A stretch of 64,000 nt of DNA from Sphaerimonospora cavernae (GCF_042435035.1 NZ_JBHMQT010000053.1:1-64000), one strand, 5' to 3'; counted from the stretch's first letter, positions 1-9,040 are shown. Notes: generated by a model not told the origin, from the letters alone. Numbers and translations are program-made.

Positions 1-22
1 ACTCCCGCGCGGGCCTTCACCC

Positions 23-76
23 CCGGCGTGAACGCCGGAGCACTGGCCCGCATTCCGGTAGAGCAGGGCCTACCGG
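23..76 (-). terminator. possible hairpin terminator of crp
   Basis: Two hairpins lie at and just beyond the crp stop codon: CCGGTA (55-60) pairs with TACCGG (71-76) and overlaps the stop, and CCGGCG (23-28) pairs with CGCCGG (33-38) around a TGAA loop. There is no T-run, so termination is inferred only from position. Confidence 0.3.
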
Positions 77-750
77 GAGCGGTTGTAGAGCCGCTCCCAG
101 TCCATGATGACCACGGCCTTGGCCTCGATGCGCAGCCAACCGCGCTGGGCGAAGTCGGCCAGCGCCTTGTTGACGGTCTCCCGGGAGGCTCCGACGAGCT
201 GGGCGAGCTCCTCCTGGGTCAGATCGTGATGGACGCGGATGCCGTCGTCGGTCTTCTGCCCGAAGCGGTCGGCCAGGTCGAGCAGCTGTTTGGCGACCCG
301 GCCGGGCACGTCGGTGAAGACCAGGTCGGCCAGCACGTCGTTGGTACGGCGCAGCCGCTGCGCCAGGGCCCGCAGCAGGTGAAGGGCGACCTCGGGGCGG
401 CCCGTCAGCCAGGGTCGGAGGTCGTCGTGGCCGAGCCCGGCCAGGCGGACGTCGGTCAGCGCGATCGCGGAAGCCGTACGGGGGCGGGGGTCGAACAGCG
501 ACAACTCCCCGAACATCTCTCCGGGGCCGAGGACGCTCAGCAGGTTCTCGCGGCCGTCGGGCGCGGCCCGCGAGAGCTTGATCTTGCCTTCGAGCACCAC
601 ATAGAGCCGGTCGCCCGTCTCGTTCTCGCTGAACAGCGTGCGCCCCTTGGGCAGTTCGACGATGGTGACGCTCGTTCGCAGCGCGGCGGCGCCCTCTCGG
701 TCGAGCGCGGAGAACAGGGGCGCCTTGCTCAAGACTTCTTCGGTGCTCAC
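70..750 (-). CDS. crp: Crp/Fnr-family transcriptional regulator (Crp)
   Basis: A 226-residue protein of the usual length for actinobacterial Crp (about 224). An N-terminal cyclic-nucleotide-binding jelly roll (GELSLFDPRPRTA is the phosphate-binding cassette) is followed by a long C-helix and a C-terminal Crp-type helix-turn-helix (TQEELAQLVGASRETVNKAL). It is expected to act as a cytoplasmic global regulator, as M. tuberculosis Rv3676 does. The GTG at 750 was chosen because GGGAGG sits 5 nt upstream; an in-frame ATG at 771 has no such site. It is divergent from nth with only 54 bp between the starts, so both promoters must overlap. Confidence 0.93.
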   Translation of the reverse strand: MSTEEVLSKAPLFSALDREGAAALRTSVTIVELPKGRTLFSENETGDRLYVVLEGKIKLSRAAPDGRENLLSVLGPGEMFGELSLFDPRPRTASAIALTDVRLAGLGHDDLRPWLTGRPEVALHLLRALAQRLRRTNDVLADLVFTDVPGRVAKQLLDLADRFGQKTDDGIRVHHDLTQEELAQLVGASRETVNKALADFAQRGWLRIEAKAVVIMDWERLYNRSR

Positions 751-804
751 GGTGCCTCCCTTGCTTGCCATTGTGGACCCCTGCCCACCGCGTAGGCTTA
801 CGGG

Positions 805-1524
805 GTGCCCCGTAAAGTCCCTCCGGCGGGTGAGTCCCGGCTCGCGCTCGTACGCCGCGCTCGGCGGATCAACAGAATTCTGGCCGAAACTTACCCTGAC
901 GCCCATTGCGAGCTCGACTTCGGTTCCCCTCTCGAGTTGCTGGTCGCCACGATCCTCTCGGCGCAGTGTACGGACAAACGGGTAAATATGGTTACTCCGG
1001 TACTTTTCGCCAAGTATCGGATGGCGGGTGACTACGCCGCCGCCGACCGTGAGGAGCTGGAAGGGATCATCAAGACGACCGGCTTCTACCGGGCGAAGGC
1101 GAACAGCATCATCGGCATGGCCCAGGCCCTGTGTGAGCGGCACGGCGGCGAGGTCCCCGGCAAGCTCGCCGACCTGGTCGACCTCCCCGGCGTCGGCCGC
1201 AAGACCGCCAACGTGGTGCTCGGCAACGCGTTCGGCGTCCCCGGCATCACCGTGGACACCCACTTCCAGCGCCTGGCGCGCAGATTCGGCTGGACCGCCG
1301 AGACCGATCCCGTGAAGATCGAGCACGAGATCGGCGGCCTCGTCCCCAAGTCCGAGTGGACGATGCTCTCCCACCGGCTCATCTGGCACGGCCGGCGGAT
1401 CTGCCATGCCCGCAGGCCGGCCTGCGGCGCGTGCCCGGTCGCGACGCTGTGCCCCTCGTACGGCACGGGCCCCACCGATCCCGCCGAGGCGGCCAAGCTC
1501 GTCAAGCCGGGACCGTTCTCCTGA
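805..1524 (+). CDS. nth: endonuclease III (DNA glycosylase/AP lyase)
   Basis: A 239-residue base-excision-repair enzyme that removes oxidised pyrimidines. The helix-hairpin-helix LPGVGRKTANVV carries the catalytic Lys133, and the catalytic Asp is Asp151 in VDTHFQR. A [4Fe-4S] loop with Cys200, 207, 210 and 216 has the classic C-x6-C-x2-C-x5-C spacing. The start is GTG. The crp-nth-Nudix-marP order matches M. tuberculosis Rv3676-Rv3671c, except that the thioredoxin-like gene found there between nth and the Nudix gene is absent. Confidence 0.96.
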   Translation: MPRKVPPAGESRLALVRRARRINRILAETYPDAHCELDFGSPLELLVATILSAQCTDKRVNMVTPVLFAKYRMAGDYAAADREELEGIIKTTGFYRAKANSIIGMAQALCERHGGEVPGKLADLVDLPGVGRKTANVVLGNAFGVPGITVDTHFQRLARRFGWTAETDPVKIEHEIGGLVPKSEWTMLSHRLIWHGRRICHARRPACGACPVATLCPSYGTGPTDPAEAAKLVKPGPFS

Positions 1525-1595
1525 CACCACCGGCCGGCACGCGTTCGGAGTGTGACTGGCGTAACCTGCGTGGGACGGTTGCATCGGAGGTGGTC

Positions 1596-2255
1596 GTGGC
1601 TCCCGGGTGGTTGACGGACCTCGCGGCGAAGGCCGGGTACGCGCCGGTGCCGAAGGCGATGCGGCCGCCGGCGAACGGCGAGGGCAGGCGCGCCGCGGTG
1701 CTCCTGCTGTTCGGGGAGGGGCCGCAGGGTCCTGACATCCTGCTCATCCAGCGCAGCTCCAGGGGGCGCGTACACGCCGGCCAGCCGGCGTTTCCCGGCG
1801 GCGGCGTGGACCCAGAGGACGGCGGGCCGATCGCGGCGGCGCTCCGGGAGGCCCAGGAGGAGACCGGGCTCGAGCCCGACGGCGTTCAGGTCATCGGCAC
1901 CATGCCCGAGCTCTACCTGTGGCGCAGCGACAACCGGGTGACGCCGGTGCTCGGGTGGTGGCACACGCCCAGCGCGGTGCATGCCGCCTCCCCGGACGAG
2001 GTCGAGTCCGTGGAGCGCGTCCCCGTCGCCGAGCTGGTCGACCCGGCCAACCGGCTGCGGCTGCGCCACCCCGCAGGGGTCATGCCCTCCGTGGCCTTCC
2101 GGGTGCGCGGCATGCTCGTGTGGGGCTTCACCGCCGGGGTGCTCGACGGCGTGCTGGCCGCCACCGGGTTCGAACAGCCCTGGGACCGGTCACGGGTCGA
2201 GGATCTGCCCCCCGATGTCGTCGCACTCGCCTCCCGGGACCGTACCCGAGGCTGA
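1596..2255 (+). CDS. Nudix hydrolase, CoA pyrophosphatase type
   Basis: A 219-residue protein. The extended signature of CoA-cleaving Nudix enzymes is visible: LLIQRSSRGRVHAGQPAFPGG (L-L-x-x-R-S-x3-R-x3-G-x3-FPGG), followed by the Nudix helix ALREAQEETGLE. The family hydrolyses CoA or acyl-CoA to phosphopantetheine and 3',5'-ADP. The start is GTG at 1596 with GGAGG 5 nt upstream; a longer reading frame would run back into nth. It lies 71 bp behind nth and probably shares its transcript. Its last 66 bp overlap the 3' end of the convergent HEAT-repeat gene. Confidence 0.88.
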   Translation: MAPGWLTDLAAKAGYAPVPKAMRPPANGEGRRAAVLLLFGEGPQGPDILLIQRSSRGRVHAGQPAFPGGGVDPEDGGPIAAALREAQEETGLEPDGVQVIGTMPELYLWRSDNRVTPVLGWWHTPSAVHAASPDEVESVERVPVAELVDPANRLRLRHPAGVMPSVAFRVRGMLVWGFTAGVLDGVLAATGFEQPWDRSRVEDLPPDVVALASRDRTRG

Positions 2256-2828
2256 ACCGCCTCCGCCCAGAGCCAGGCCCAGCGACGCCCAGTCGGCCAC
2301 GTCCTCGTCCGGGTCGCCGGTGAGCCGGTGCAGCGCCGCCATGCCCGCCGGGTCGGGAGGGTCGCCCATCACATGGGGCAGGGCGTAGGCCGCGCCGTAC
2401 CGGACGGTGGGATGGACGTTCTCGGACAGCTCGATCACCGAGGGCAGCGCGCGCCGGTCGCGCAGGTGCCCGAAAGCGAGCAGCACCGAATAGAGCACGC
2501 GGGGGTCGGTCTCGCTCGCCGCGAGGTGGCGCAGGACGGGCAGTGTGCGATCGGTGAACGGCCGGTCCCGGCCGAGCTCCCCGAGGATGTCGGCCCCGAG
2601 CACCCGTTCGGCGGTCGCCCCGCTCGCGCACAACCGCCTGGCCAGAGTGAACGTCTCCAGATCACCGCGTTCCTGCAACGCCGTGATCGCCCGCCATCTG
2701 ACCGGCCCGTCCGGGTCCGTGTCCGAAAGCGCGATCCGGACCAGTTCGTCGACTCGCCCGTCGATATCGGCGGCGGGATCGCTCGGCCTTCCCTCGACTC
2801 CGTGCTGTCGCCCCTCCGATTCCCCCAT
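2190..2828 (-). CDS. HEAT-repeat protein
   Basis: A 212-residue soluble protein built of paired helices typical of HEAT/PBS-lyase repeats (for example VRWRAITALQERGD, DPRVLYSVLLAFGHLRD, HPTVRYGAAYALPHVMGD). No catalytic motif is visible, so a scaffold or protein-binding role is inferred only from the fold. The start is ATG at 2828; an in-frame ATG at 2867 is possible and neither has a clear ribosome-binding site. The C-terminal 20 residues are Gly-rich and lie in the overlap with the Nudix gene, so the fold probably ends earlier. Confidence 0.75.
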   Translation of the reverse strand: MGESEGRQHGVEGRPSDPAADIDGRVDELVRIALSDTDPDGPVRWRAITALQERGDLETFTLARRLCASGATAERVLGADILGELGRDRPFTDRTLPVLRHLAASETDPRVLYSVLLAFGHLRDRRALPSVIELSENVHPTVRYGAAYALPHVMGDPPDPAGMAALHRLTGDPDEDVADWASLGLALGGGGSASGTVPGGECDDIGGQILDP

Positions 2829-2898
2829 GACGTCACGATATCGATGAGACCTTGCCGACGCCCGCACGATGTGCAGCGTGGCTGGCTACCGTTGAGAT

Positions 2899-4083
2899 GT
2901 GCACGGCGATCTCCTGGACCTCATACTGATCGGCCTGGTGCTGGCCTTCGCTGTATCCGGATACCGGCAGGGCTTCATCATCGGGGCCTTCAGCTTCGTG
3001 GGCTTTCTCGGCGGCGCGCTTCTGGGGATGTTCCTCGCGCCACCCGTCGTCGGGGCGATCGTCAGCGGTGTGCTCGAACGGGCGCTGCTGGCCATCGTGA
3101 TCGTTTTCCTGGCGGCGACGGTCGGGCACTTCGCGTTCTCCACGATCGGCGTGGTGGTGCGCAGCCACGTGACGTGGGAGCCCGCCAAGATGGTCGACGC
3201 GTTCGGTGGCTCGGTGGCCGGCGGACTGTCGGTCCTGGCCGTTGCCTGGCTGCTCGGGTCGCTGCTCGTGTCGCTGAGCATCGAGGTGGTGAAAGACCAG
3301 GTCAGCCGCTCGGTGGTGTGGCAGACGGTGGACGACGCCATCCCGAACAACGTCCGATCCTGGCAGAAACCGTTCCGGGACTTCGTCAAGGCCTCCGATT
3401 GGCCCCAGGTCATCACGGCCATCGACGGGCGCAACGTCGCGCCACCCGACCAGGGTGTGCTCCGGGGCAGTCCGGGGCTGACCAGGGCCAGACACGCGAT
3501 CGTCAAGATTCAGGGCACGGCTCCGAGCTGCGGCAAGCGCATCGAGGGCACCGGCTTCGTCTACGCCCGGCATCGGGTCATGACCAATGCCCATGTCGTC
3601 GCGGGAGTCACCGACGGGCTCAGGGTCACCGACTCCACCGGCTCGCAGCATGAGGCGAAGGTCGTGCTCTACAACCCGGACCGGGACATCGCCGTCCTGC
3701 TCGTCTCCGACCTGCAGGCCGGGCCGCTGCGGTTCGACTATTCGGCGGAACGGGGCGACAACTCGATCATCGCCGGTTATCCGAAGGGGCACGGTTTCAC
3801 CCCGGCGGCCGCGCGGATCCGGGTCAAGCAGCGGGCGGAGTCGTTCAACATCTACAACGACCGCAAGGTGAACCGGGAGGTCTACGCGATCCGCGGCGAC
3901 GTCCAGCCGGGCAACTCCGGCGGCCCGCTGCTCAGCCCGGACGGCAAGGTGTACGGAGTGATCTTCGCGGCCGCGATCGACAAGAAGGAGACGGGCTTCG
4001 CCCTGACCGCCGAGGAGGTCCTGCCCGACGCAGAGGACGGCACCGCCGCCACCGGCAGGGTGAGCACCCAGGAGTGCGACTGA
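2899..4083 (+). CDS. marP: MarP-type membrane-bound serine protease
   Basis: 394 residues. The N-terminal 130 residues are a CvpA-like domain with about four membrane helices; the rest is a periplasm-facing chymotrypsin-like protease. The catalytic triad can be read as His232 (TNAHVV), Asp263 (DRDIAVLLV) and Ser340 (QPGNSGGPLL), close to the positions in M. tuberculosis MarP (Rv3671c). Cys211 and the Cys near the C-terminus match the redox-sensitive disulfide of that protein. MarP confers acid and oxidative stress resistance in mycobacteria; the role here is inferred. The start is GTG. Confidence 0.92.
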   Translation: MHGDLLDLILIGLVLAFAVSGYRQGFIIGAFSFVGFLGGALLGMFLAPPVVGAIVSGVLERALLAIVIVFLAATVGHFAFSTIGVVVRSHVTWEPAKMVDAFGGSVAGGLSVLAVAWLLGSLLVSLSIEVVKDQVSRSVVWQTVDDAIPNNVRSWQKPFRDFVKASDWPQVITAIDGRNVAPPDQGVLRGSPGLTRARHAIVKIQGTAPSCGKRIEGTGFVYARHRVMTNAHVVAGVTDGLRVTDSTGSQHEAKVVLYNPDRDIAVLLVSDLQAGPLRFDYSAERGDNSIIAGYPKGHGFTPAAARIRVKQRAESFNIYNDRKVNREVYAIRGDVQPGNSGGPLLSPDGKVYGVIFAAAIDKKETGFALTAEEVLPDAEDGTAATGRVSTQECD

Positions 4084-4133
4084 AACTTCCGTCGCCCCCC
4101 ATTCCCCATCCCCGTGATCCCCCCTCAATCCCC

Positions 4134-4380
4134 GTGATCTTGCGAATTCTCGCACAACACCCGGCTGACCTGCGTAAATCACTCCCGTGATCTTGCGGTT
4201 GCTTGCAGGCGGGCCACTTGACCTGCGGCTATATCTGTCGTGACCTTGCAGTTGGGGGTGTAGTACAAGATCACGAATACTGTTTTCGCTGGTCAGCAGA
4301 TAGGCTTGCGAGAAACTGCAAGATCACGGAGCGGGAAATGCCTGCTCAGGGAACGAATCTGCGAGTATTCGCAAGATCAC
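4134..4380. repeat. 53-bp-period array of 41-nt repeats, three direct and three inverted
   Basis: Each unit begins GTGATCTTGC, usually has CTCGCA at unit positions 16-21 and ends GCTGACCTGCG. Direct copies start at 4134, 4187 and 4240. Inverted copies end at 4274, 4327 and 4380. Every step is exactly 53 bp. The two sets converge head to head, and the inner copies overlap (4240-4274). The array fills the 351-bp gene-free stretch between the convergent ends of marP and the DUF309 gene. No ORF or T-run terminator is seen in it. Confidence 0.9.
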
Positions 4381-4434
4381 GCCCAAGGTGGGGGTGAACG
4401 CGGAGTGGTCGCGGGGTGTTCCTGGTTCAGGTGG

Positions 4435-4941
4435 TCAGTCCGGCTGGCCGGGGCGGGCGCTCTCGGTGTCCTGGAGATGGTCGAGAATCACGTTGATCGC
4501 CGTCGATGCGTCGATGCCGCCTGAATCGAGCTCCGTGATGACCCCGTCGGCCGCCAGTTCCAGCGCGCGCAGGTCCAGCCCGTACGGCCTGCGGGAGCCG
4601 CACCCGCCCAGTCGGGCGGATCCGCGGAGCAGGAGCGCCGCGGCCCCGGACAGGTTGCCGCGCTGCACGTGCGTGAGCCCGACACAGATCTGGGCCAGGC
4701 CCTGCCAGAGCTCCCGCTCCTCCGCGGGGCCGGTCTTCCAGCGTGCCTCCAGGACCTCGTGCGCGTGGAACGGCCGCTCGGCGGCGAGCAGCCTCCGGGC
4801 CTCCTCGATCGCCTGCCGGGCGCCGGGGGAGTAATCATCGGGGACGCGCGGCACTCCTTCCACGCCCCGGGGAAGCGGCCTGCCGTACTCGTCCCTAGGA
4901 CGGGAGTTCCGGGGCCGGCCCGCTTCATCACGGTCACGCAT
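4435..4941 (-). CDS. DUF309 domain protein
   Basis: 168 residues. A charged, proline-rich N-terminus of about 45 residues is followed by an all-helical DUF309 domain. The family signature is visible as HAHEVLEARWK, then LWQGLAQICVGLTHVQRGNLSGAAALL. The biochemical role of DUF309 is unknown. The start at 4941 has GGAG 7 nt upstream; an upstream GTG overlaps that site and is less likely. The gene sits between two stretches of the 41-nt repeat and interrupts the marP-ephE order known from mycobacteria. Confidence 0.85.
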   Translation of the reverse strand: MRDRDEAGRPRNSRPRDEYGRPLPRGVEGVPRVPDDYSPGARQAIEEARRLLAAERPFHAHEVLEARWKTGPAEERELWQGLAQICVGLTHVQRGNLSGAAALLLRGSARLGGCGSRRPYGLDLRALELAADGVITELDSGGIDASTAINVILDHLQDTESARPGQPD

Positions 4942-5002
4942 ATGGTTTCTCCGCACTGCAGGGTCACGCCACGATCACGCTGTGGTCACACCACGGGGTC
5001 GC

Positions 5003-5043
5003 GGCACTTCAGGGCACATTTCTACAAGATTCCACAAGATCAC
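5003..5043 (-). repeat. isolated copy of the 41-nt repeat
   Basis: Read on the minus strand it begins GTGATCTTGT and ends CCTGAAGTGCC, matching the family at both ends with a degenerate middle. It lies in the 220-bp gap upstream of the DUF309 gene. A weaker related sequence may lie about 53 bp to the left, ending near 4990. Confidence 0.6.
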
Positions 5044-5165
5044 GCCGGAGGTTCGTTCTGGCGAGCCAGGTGGGAGACCATGCCCGATCGCTTACACGAT
5101 ATGGATGAAGTCAAAACGTGAAACCGGGCGGCGACGGTCCAATGGGGCGCGGCGGTTACTTGGAG

Positions 5166-6086
5166 TCACTGGTCGGGTCCCGGATCGGCGAGCCAGGCGA
5201 TCAGGTCGGCGTCGAACCGGTCGGGTCGCTCCTCGTGCGGGAAGTGGCCGGCTCCCTCGATCAGCCGCCATTGGTACGGCGCGGCCACATAACGGCTGGA
5301 GCCCTGGGCCGTACGCGGCAGGAGACACCGGTCGAGCGCGCCGTGCAGTTGCAGCGTGGGCGCCTCGATCTCGGTGCGCATCCGCCGCGCGTAGCGGAAG
5401 CCGTCCGGCCGGAACTGGGAACGCGCGAACCAGCGGTAGTACTCCAGGGCACAGTGCGCCACCCCCGGGATTCGCAGTGCCTCCTGATAGGTGCGCGTGG
5501 CCTCGTCCGACGGCCACTCCGGTCCCGCCCACCGGCGGATGAGACGGCCGACGCGGGCGCCTCCCTTGGCAGTTAGCCGCCGCTCAGGCAGCAGGGGGAG
5601 CTGGAATCCCAAGGCGTACCGGCTGGCTTTGAGCTGGCCGAAGGGCTCACCGAACAGCGCAGCGCGCAGGCGCAGCGGATGCGGCGCGGACACCGGTACG
5701 AGCCGCCGCACCACCTTCGGATCATGCACGCTCATCGTCCAGGCCAGCAGCCCGCCCCAGTCGTGGCCGACCACGATGGCGCCCGTCTCGCCGAGGGCGC
5801 GGACGAGACCGGTCGCGTCCACGGCCAGGGTCGGCAGATCGTACCCGCGCGGCGGCTTGTCGCTGGCGCCGTACCCGCGCAGGTCCGCGGCGACGGCCCG
5901 ATAGCCCGCCGCGGGCAGCGAGACCAGTTGGTGGCGCCAGGTCCACCAGAACTGGGGAAAACCGTGCAGCAGCAGCACCAGCGGTCCCTTGCCCGCCTCC
6001 ACGACATGGAAGCGCGTGCCCCCGGCGTGCACCTCCCGATGGGTCCAGGGTCCGTCGACCCGGACCAGGGACTCGTCAGGAGGCAT
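5166..6086 (-). CDS. ephE: epoxide-hydrolase-like alpha/beta hydrolase (EphE type)
   Basis: 306 residues. The oxyanion-hole HGFPQFWWTW motif is followed by the nucleophile Asp109 in GHDWGG, a candidate acid Asp252 and the catalytic His281 in GAGHFPHEE. An Asp (not Ser) nucleophile points to epoxide hydrolase or dehalogenase chemistry on an unknown substrate. Position and orientation match M. tuberculosis ephE beside marP. The start codon lies 11 bp inside the end of the upstream membrane-protein gene, so translational coupling is likely. Confidence 0.88.
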   Translation of the reverse strand: MPPDESLVRVDGPWTHREVHAGGTRFHVVEAGKGPLVLLLHGFPQFWWTWRHQLVSLPAAGYRAVAADLRGYGASDKPPRGYDLPTLAVDATGLVRALGETGAIVVGHDWGGLLAWTMSVHDPKVVRRLVPVSAPHPLRLRAALFGEPFGQLKASRYALGFQLPLLPERRLTAKGGARVGRLIRRWAGPEWPSDEATRTYQEALRIPGVAHCALEYYRWFARSQFRPDGFRYARRMRTEIEAPTLQLHGALDRCLLPRTAQGSSRYVAAPYQWRLIEGAGHFPHEERPDRFDADLIAWLADPGPDQ

Positions 6087-6645
6087 CGGACGATGGCTCC
6101 CCACCGGGCGCGCCCGCGGGATCTCGGGGCCCGCTCGCGGGCACCCGCTGCGCGTCCACGGGTTCCCGGTGCGCGCCCACCTGCCCCGCGGTCGGTCCCG
6201 TGTACGGCTCGCGCGCCGGCTTGGCGGGCGTGGCGGACGACGGCTCGGCCTCGACCTCCGTCGCCGGAGCCTCAGCCTCAGCCCCGCCCGCGAGGTTGCG
6301 CAGGCTTCGGGCCGTGCGGCGCATGCCGGACAGGCCCTTAAGCCGCCGGTACGCGACGAAGACCAGCAGCGCCGCCATGAGGAGGTAGAACACGGTGACG
6401 ATGGCGAACGCCAGCCACTGCGCCAGTCCGATCGCGACGAGGCCGTACGCGATCGCGAACGAGGCAAGGATCAGGCACAGATGCCCGATGAAGGCGGCGG
6501 CGCCGAACAGGCCGGCGGCGGTGCCGACCCGCTTCGCGTCGAACTTGAGCTCGGCCTTGGCCAGCTCGATCTCGGAGCGTACGAGGGTCGAGATCTGATG
6601 GCTCGCCTGGGCGACCAGCGCGCCGAGCGATTCGTCCTCGGGCAT
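6076..6645 (-). CDS. phage holin-like membrane protein (DUF1469/Rv3669 type)
   Basis: 189 residues. An amphipathic N-terminal helix (VAQASHQISTLVRSEIELAKAE) is followed by two transmembrane segments around residues 45-110 and a long Ala/Pro/Glu-rich cytoplasmic tail. This is the layout of the DUF1469 'phage holin family' of actinobacteria. The name is historical and no lytic role is implied. The start at 6645 has GGAGG 6 nt upstream. It forms an operon with ephE, as in mycobacteria. Confidence 0.85.
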   Translation of the reverse strand: MPEDESLGALVAQASHQISTLVRSEIELAKAELKFDAKRVGTAAGLFGAAAFIGHLCLILASFAIAYGLVAIGLAQWLAFAIVTVFYLLMAALLVFVAYRRLKGLSGMRRTARSLRNLAGGAEAEAPATEVEAEPSSATPAKPAREPYTGPTAGQVGAHREPVDAQRVPASGPRDPAGAPGGEPSSDAS

Positions 6646-6800
6646 CGGTGACCTCCTATCAGCGCCTATCAAACATCATGTCGTGCCTACCCGGAGAACG
6701 CGCACCCGGACGGCGCGTATCTGGACGGCGCGTATCTGGACACGTGGACGGAAAGCGGGGCCCCCGGCGTCCGCCGAAGGCCCCGCGTCCCGGTGGTGTC

Positions 6801-8777
6801 TCAGTCCTCGCTCTTGGCGGCCGGCATCTTCTCGGAGATCAGCTTCATCACCGAGTCGTCGGTCAGCGTGGTGACGTCGCCCAGCGAGCGGTTCTCCGCC
6901 ACGTCACGCAGCAGGCGGCGCATGATCTTGCCCGAGCGGGTCTTGGGCAGCTCGGGTACGACCATGATCTGGCGCGGCTTGGCGATCGGGCCGAGCGTCT
7001 TGGCGACATGGTTGCGCAGATCGGTGGCGATGTCGGCGCTCTCCTCCACGCTCCCGCGCAGGATCACGAACGCCACGATGGCCTGCCCGGTGACCGGGTC
7101 GGTCGCACCCACGACCGCGGCCTCGGCCACCTTGGGGTGGCTGACGAGCGCGCTTTCGACCTCGGTGGTCGAGATGTTGTGGCCGGAGACCAGCATCACG
7201 TCATCGACTCGGCCCAGCAGCCACAGGTCGCCGTCCTCGTCGCGCTTGGCGCCGTCGCCCGGGAAGTACATCCCGTCGAACCTGGACCAGTAGGTGTCGA
7301 TGTAGCGCTGGTCGTCGCCCCAGATCGTGCGGAGCATGGCCGGCCAGGGCTCGCGGACCACGAGGAAGCCGCCGCCGCCGTTGGGGACCGAGTTGCCCTG
7401 GTCGTCGACGACGTCGGCGCTGATGCCGGGGAGCGGCCGCATCGCGGCGCCCGGCTTGGCCGCGGTGACCCCGGGCATCGGGCTGATCATGATGGCGCCC
7501 GTCTCGGTCTGCCACCAGGTGTCGACCACCGGGCAGCGGCTGCCGCCGATGTTCTCGCGGTACCAGACGTACGCCTCGGGGTTGATGGGCTCGCCGACCG
7601 AGCCGAGCACCCGGAGGGACGACATGTCGAACTTCGCACGGATGTCGTCGCCCCACTTCATGAACGTCCGGATCGCCGTCGGGGCGGTGTAGAGGATCGT
7701 GACCTTGTACTTCTGCACGATCTCCCAGAACCGGCCCTTGTGCGGGGTGTCGGGAGTGCCCTCGTAGATCACACTTGTCGCGCCGTTGGCGAGCGGGCCG
7801 TACACGATGTAGGAGTGCCCGGTCACCCAGCCGATGTCGGCCGTGCACCAGTAGACGTCGGTCTCCGGCTTGAGGTCGAAGACCGCGTGGTGCGTCCAGG
7901 CGGTCTGGGCGAGGTAGCCGCCGGTGGTGTGCAGGATGCCCTTGGGCCGTCCGGTCGTGCCGCTCGTGTAGAGGATGTAGAGCGGGTCCTCGGCGCCGTG
8001 CGGCGCCGGCTCGTGCTCGGCGGACTGGCGGTCGACGATGTCGTGCCACCAGATGTCCCGGTCGTTCACCGCGATGTCCTGACCGGTCCTGCGGACGACG
8101 ACGACGTGCTCGACGCCCGGGCACTCCTCCAGCGCCTCGTCCACGGTCGGCTTGAGCGCGCTGGGCTTGCCGCGCCGGTAGCCCCCGTCGGCCGTGATGA
8201 CGACCTTGGCGTCGGCGTCGTGGATGCGGCTCTTCAGCGCGGCGGAGGAGAACCCGCCGAACACCACGGAGTGGATCGCACCGATGCGCGCGCAGGCGAG
8301 CAGCGTGATCGGCAGCTCGGGGATCATCGGGAGGTAGACGGCGACCCGGTCGCCCTTGCGCACGCCCAGTTCCTCGAGAGCGTTCGCCGCCCTGGAGACC
8401 TCCTTCTGGAGGTCCGCGTACGTGATCGTACGGCTGTCGCCCTCGGGCTCGCCTTCCCAGTAGTAGGCGACCCGGTCGCCCAGCCCGGCCTCGACGTGAC
8501 GGTCGACGCAGTTGTACGCGACGTTCAGTTCGCCGCCCACGAACCACTTGGCGAAGGGGGCGTTCCACTCGAGCGTGGTGTCCCAGCGCCGGGCCCAGGT
8601 CAACCGGTCCGCGGTGCTCTCCCAGAAGGCGAGGCTGTCCCGGTCGGCCTCCTCGAAGGTCGCCGCCGTGACGTTCGCGGACGCCGCCAGGTCTGCCGGG
8701 GGCTCGAACCGCCGCGTCTCGCTCATCAGGTTCGACAAGGTCTGCTGGGATTCCTGGCCGGGGGTCTCGGTGGCCAC
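6801..8777 (-). CDS. acs: acetyl-CoA synthetase
   Basis: 658 residues, full length. It makes acetyl-CoA from acetate, ATP and CoA through acetyl-AMP. The adenylation loop YTSGTTGRPKG, the acetate-pocket region around DTWWQTETGAIMISP and the hinge region GRVDDVMLVSGHNIST are present. The C-terminal PKTRSGKIMRR holds Lys617, the acetylation site that switches off this family. The GTG start at 8777 has AAGGAG 6 nt upstream. The acuC-type deacetylase at 56119-57291 could reverse that acetylation; in mycobacteria Crp controls the acetyltransferase, and crp is also in this window. Confidence 0.97.
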   Translation of the reverse strand: MATETPGQESQQTLSNLMSETRRFEPPADLAASANVTAATFEEADRDSLAFWESTADRLTWARRWDTTLEWNAPFAKWFVGGELNVAYNCVDRHVEAGLGDRVAYYWEGEPEGDSRTITYADLQKEVSRAANALEELGVRKGDRVAVYLPMIPELPITLLACARIGAIHSVVFGGFSSAALKSRIHDADAKVVITADGGYRRGKPSALKPTVDEALEECPGVEHVVVVRRTGQDIAVNDRDIWWHDIVDRQSAEHEPAPHGAEDPLYILYTSGTTGRPKGILHTTGGYLAQTAWTHHAVFDLKPETDVYWCTADIGWVTGHSYIVYGPLANGATSVIYEGTPDTPHKGRFWEIVQKYKVTILYTAPTAIRTFMKWGDDIRAKFDMSSLRVLGSVGEPINPEAYVWYRENIGGSRCPVVDTWWQTETGAIMISPMPGVTAAKPGAAMRPLPGISADVVDDQGNSVPNGGGGFLVVREPWPAMLRTIWGDDQRYIDTYWSRFDGMYFPGDGAKRDEDGDLWLLGRVDDVMLVSGHNISTTEVESALVSHPKVAEAAVVGATDPVTGQAIVAFVILRGSVEESADIATDLRNHVAKTLGPIAKPRQIMVVPELPKTRSGKIMRRLLRDVAENRSLGDVTTLTDDSVMKLISEKMPAAKSED

Positions 8778-9040
8778 TCCGTGCTCCTTACCGCTTCTCA
8801 TGGGTTGTCATCCGTTCGGCCGCCTCGGCCAAGCTGGGGTATGTAGTTTCCCACTTCACCAGGCCAGGGGCGTCAAGTACAAGTAAGCGGGCGCCTCCCA
8901 TCGCGATCAGTGCAACTGGTGCTATGTGGTGGAACATAGTGACATTTGGTGATGAAGAGCAGGCCAGGCCCCCTCCTGTGCGCTCAACGGCCGGACCTCC
9001 TCGCCGAACGACTTTCTACCGGTAGGTATGGTCGTTGCCT

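Noticed and set aside
4134..4380. CRISPR array
   Set aside because: The units are degenerate, half are inverted, spacers are 12 bp and no cas gene is present. It is a dispersed repeat family.
6648..8846. 732-codon plus-strand frame opposite acs
   Set aside because: Antisense shadow of a full-length, clearly functional acs; repetitive Arg/Gly/Val/Asp composition and no start site.
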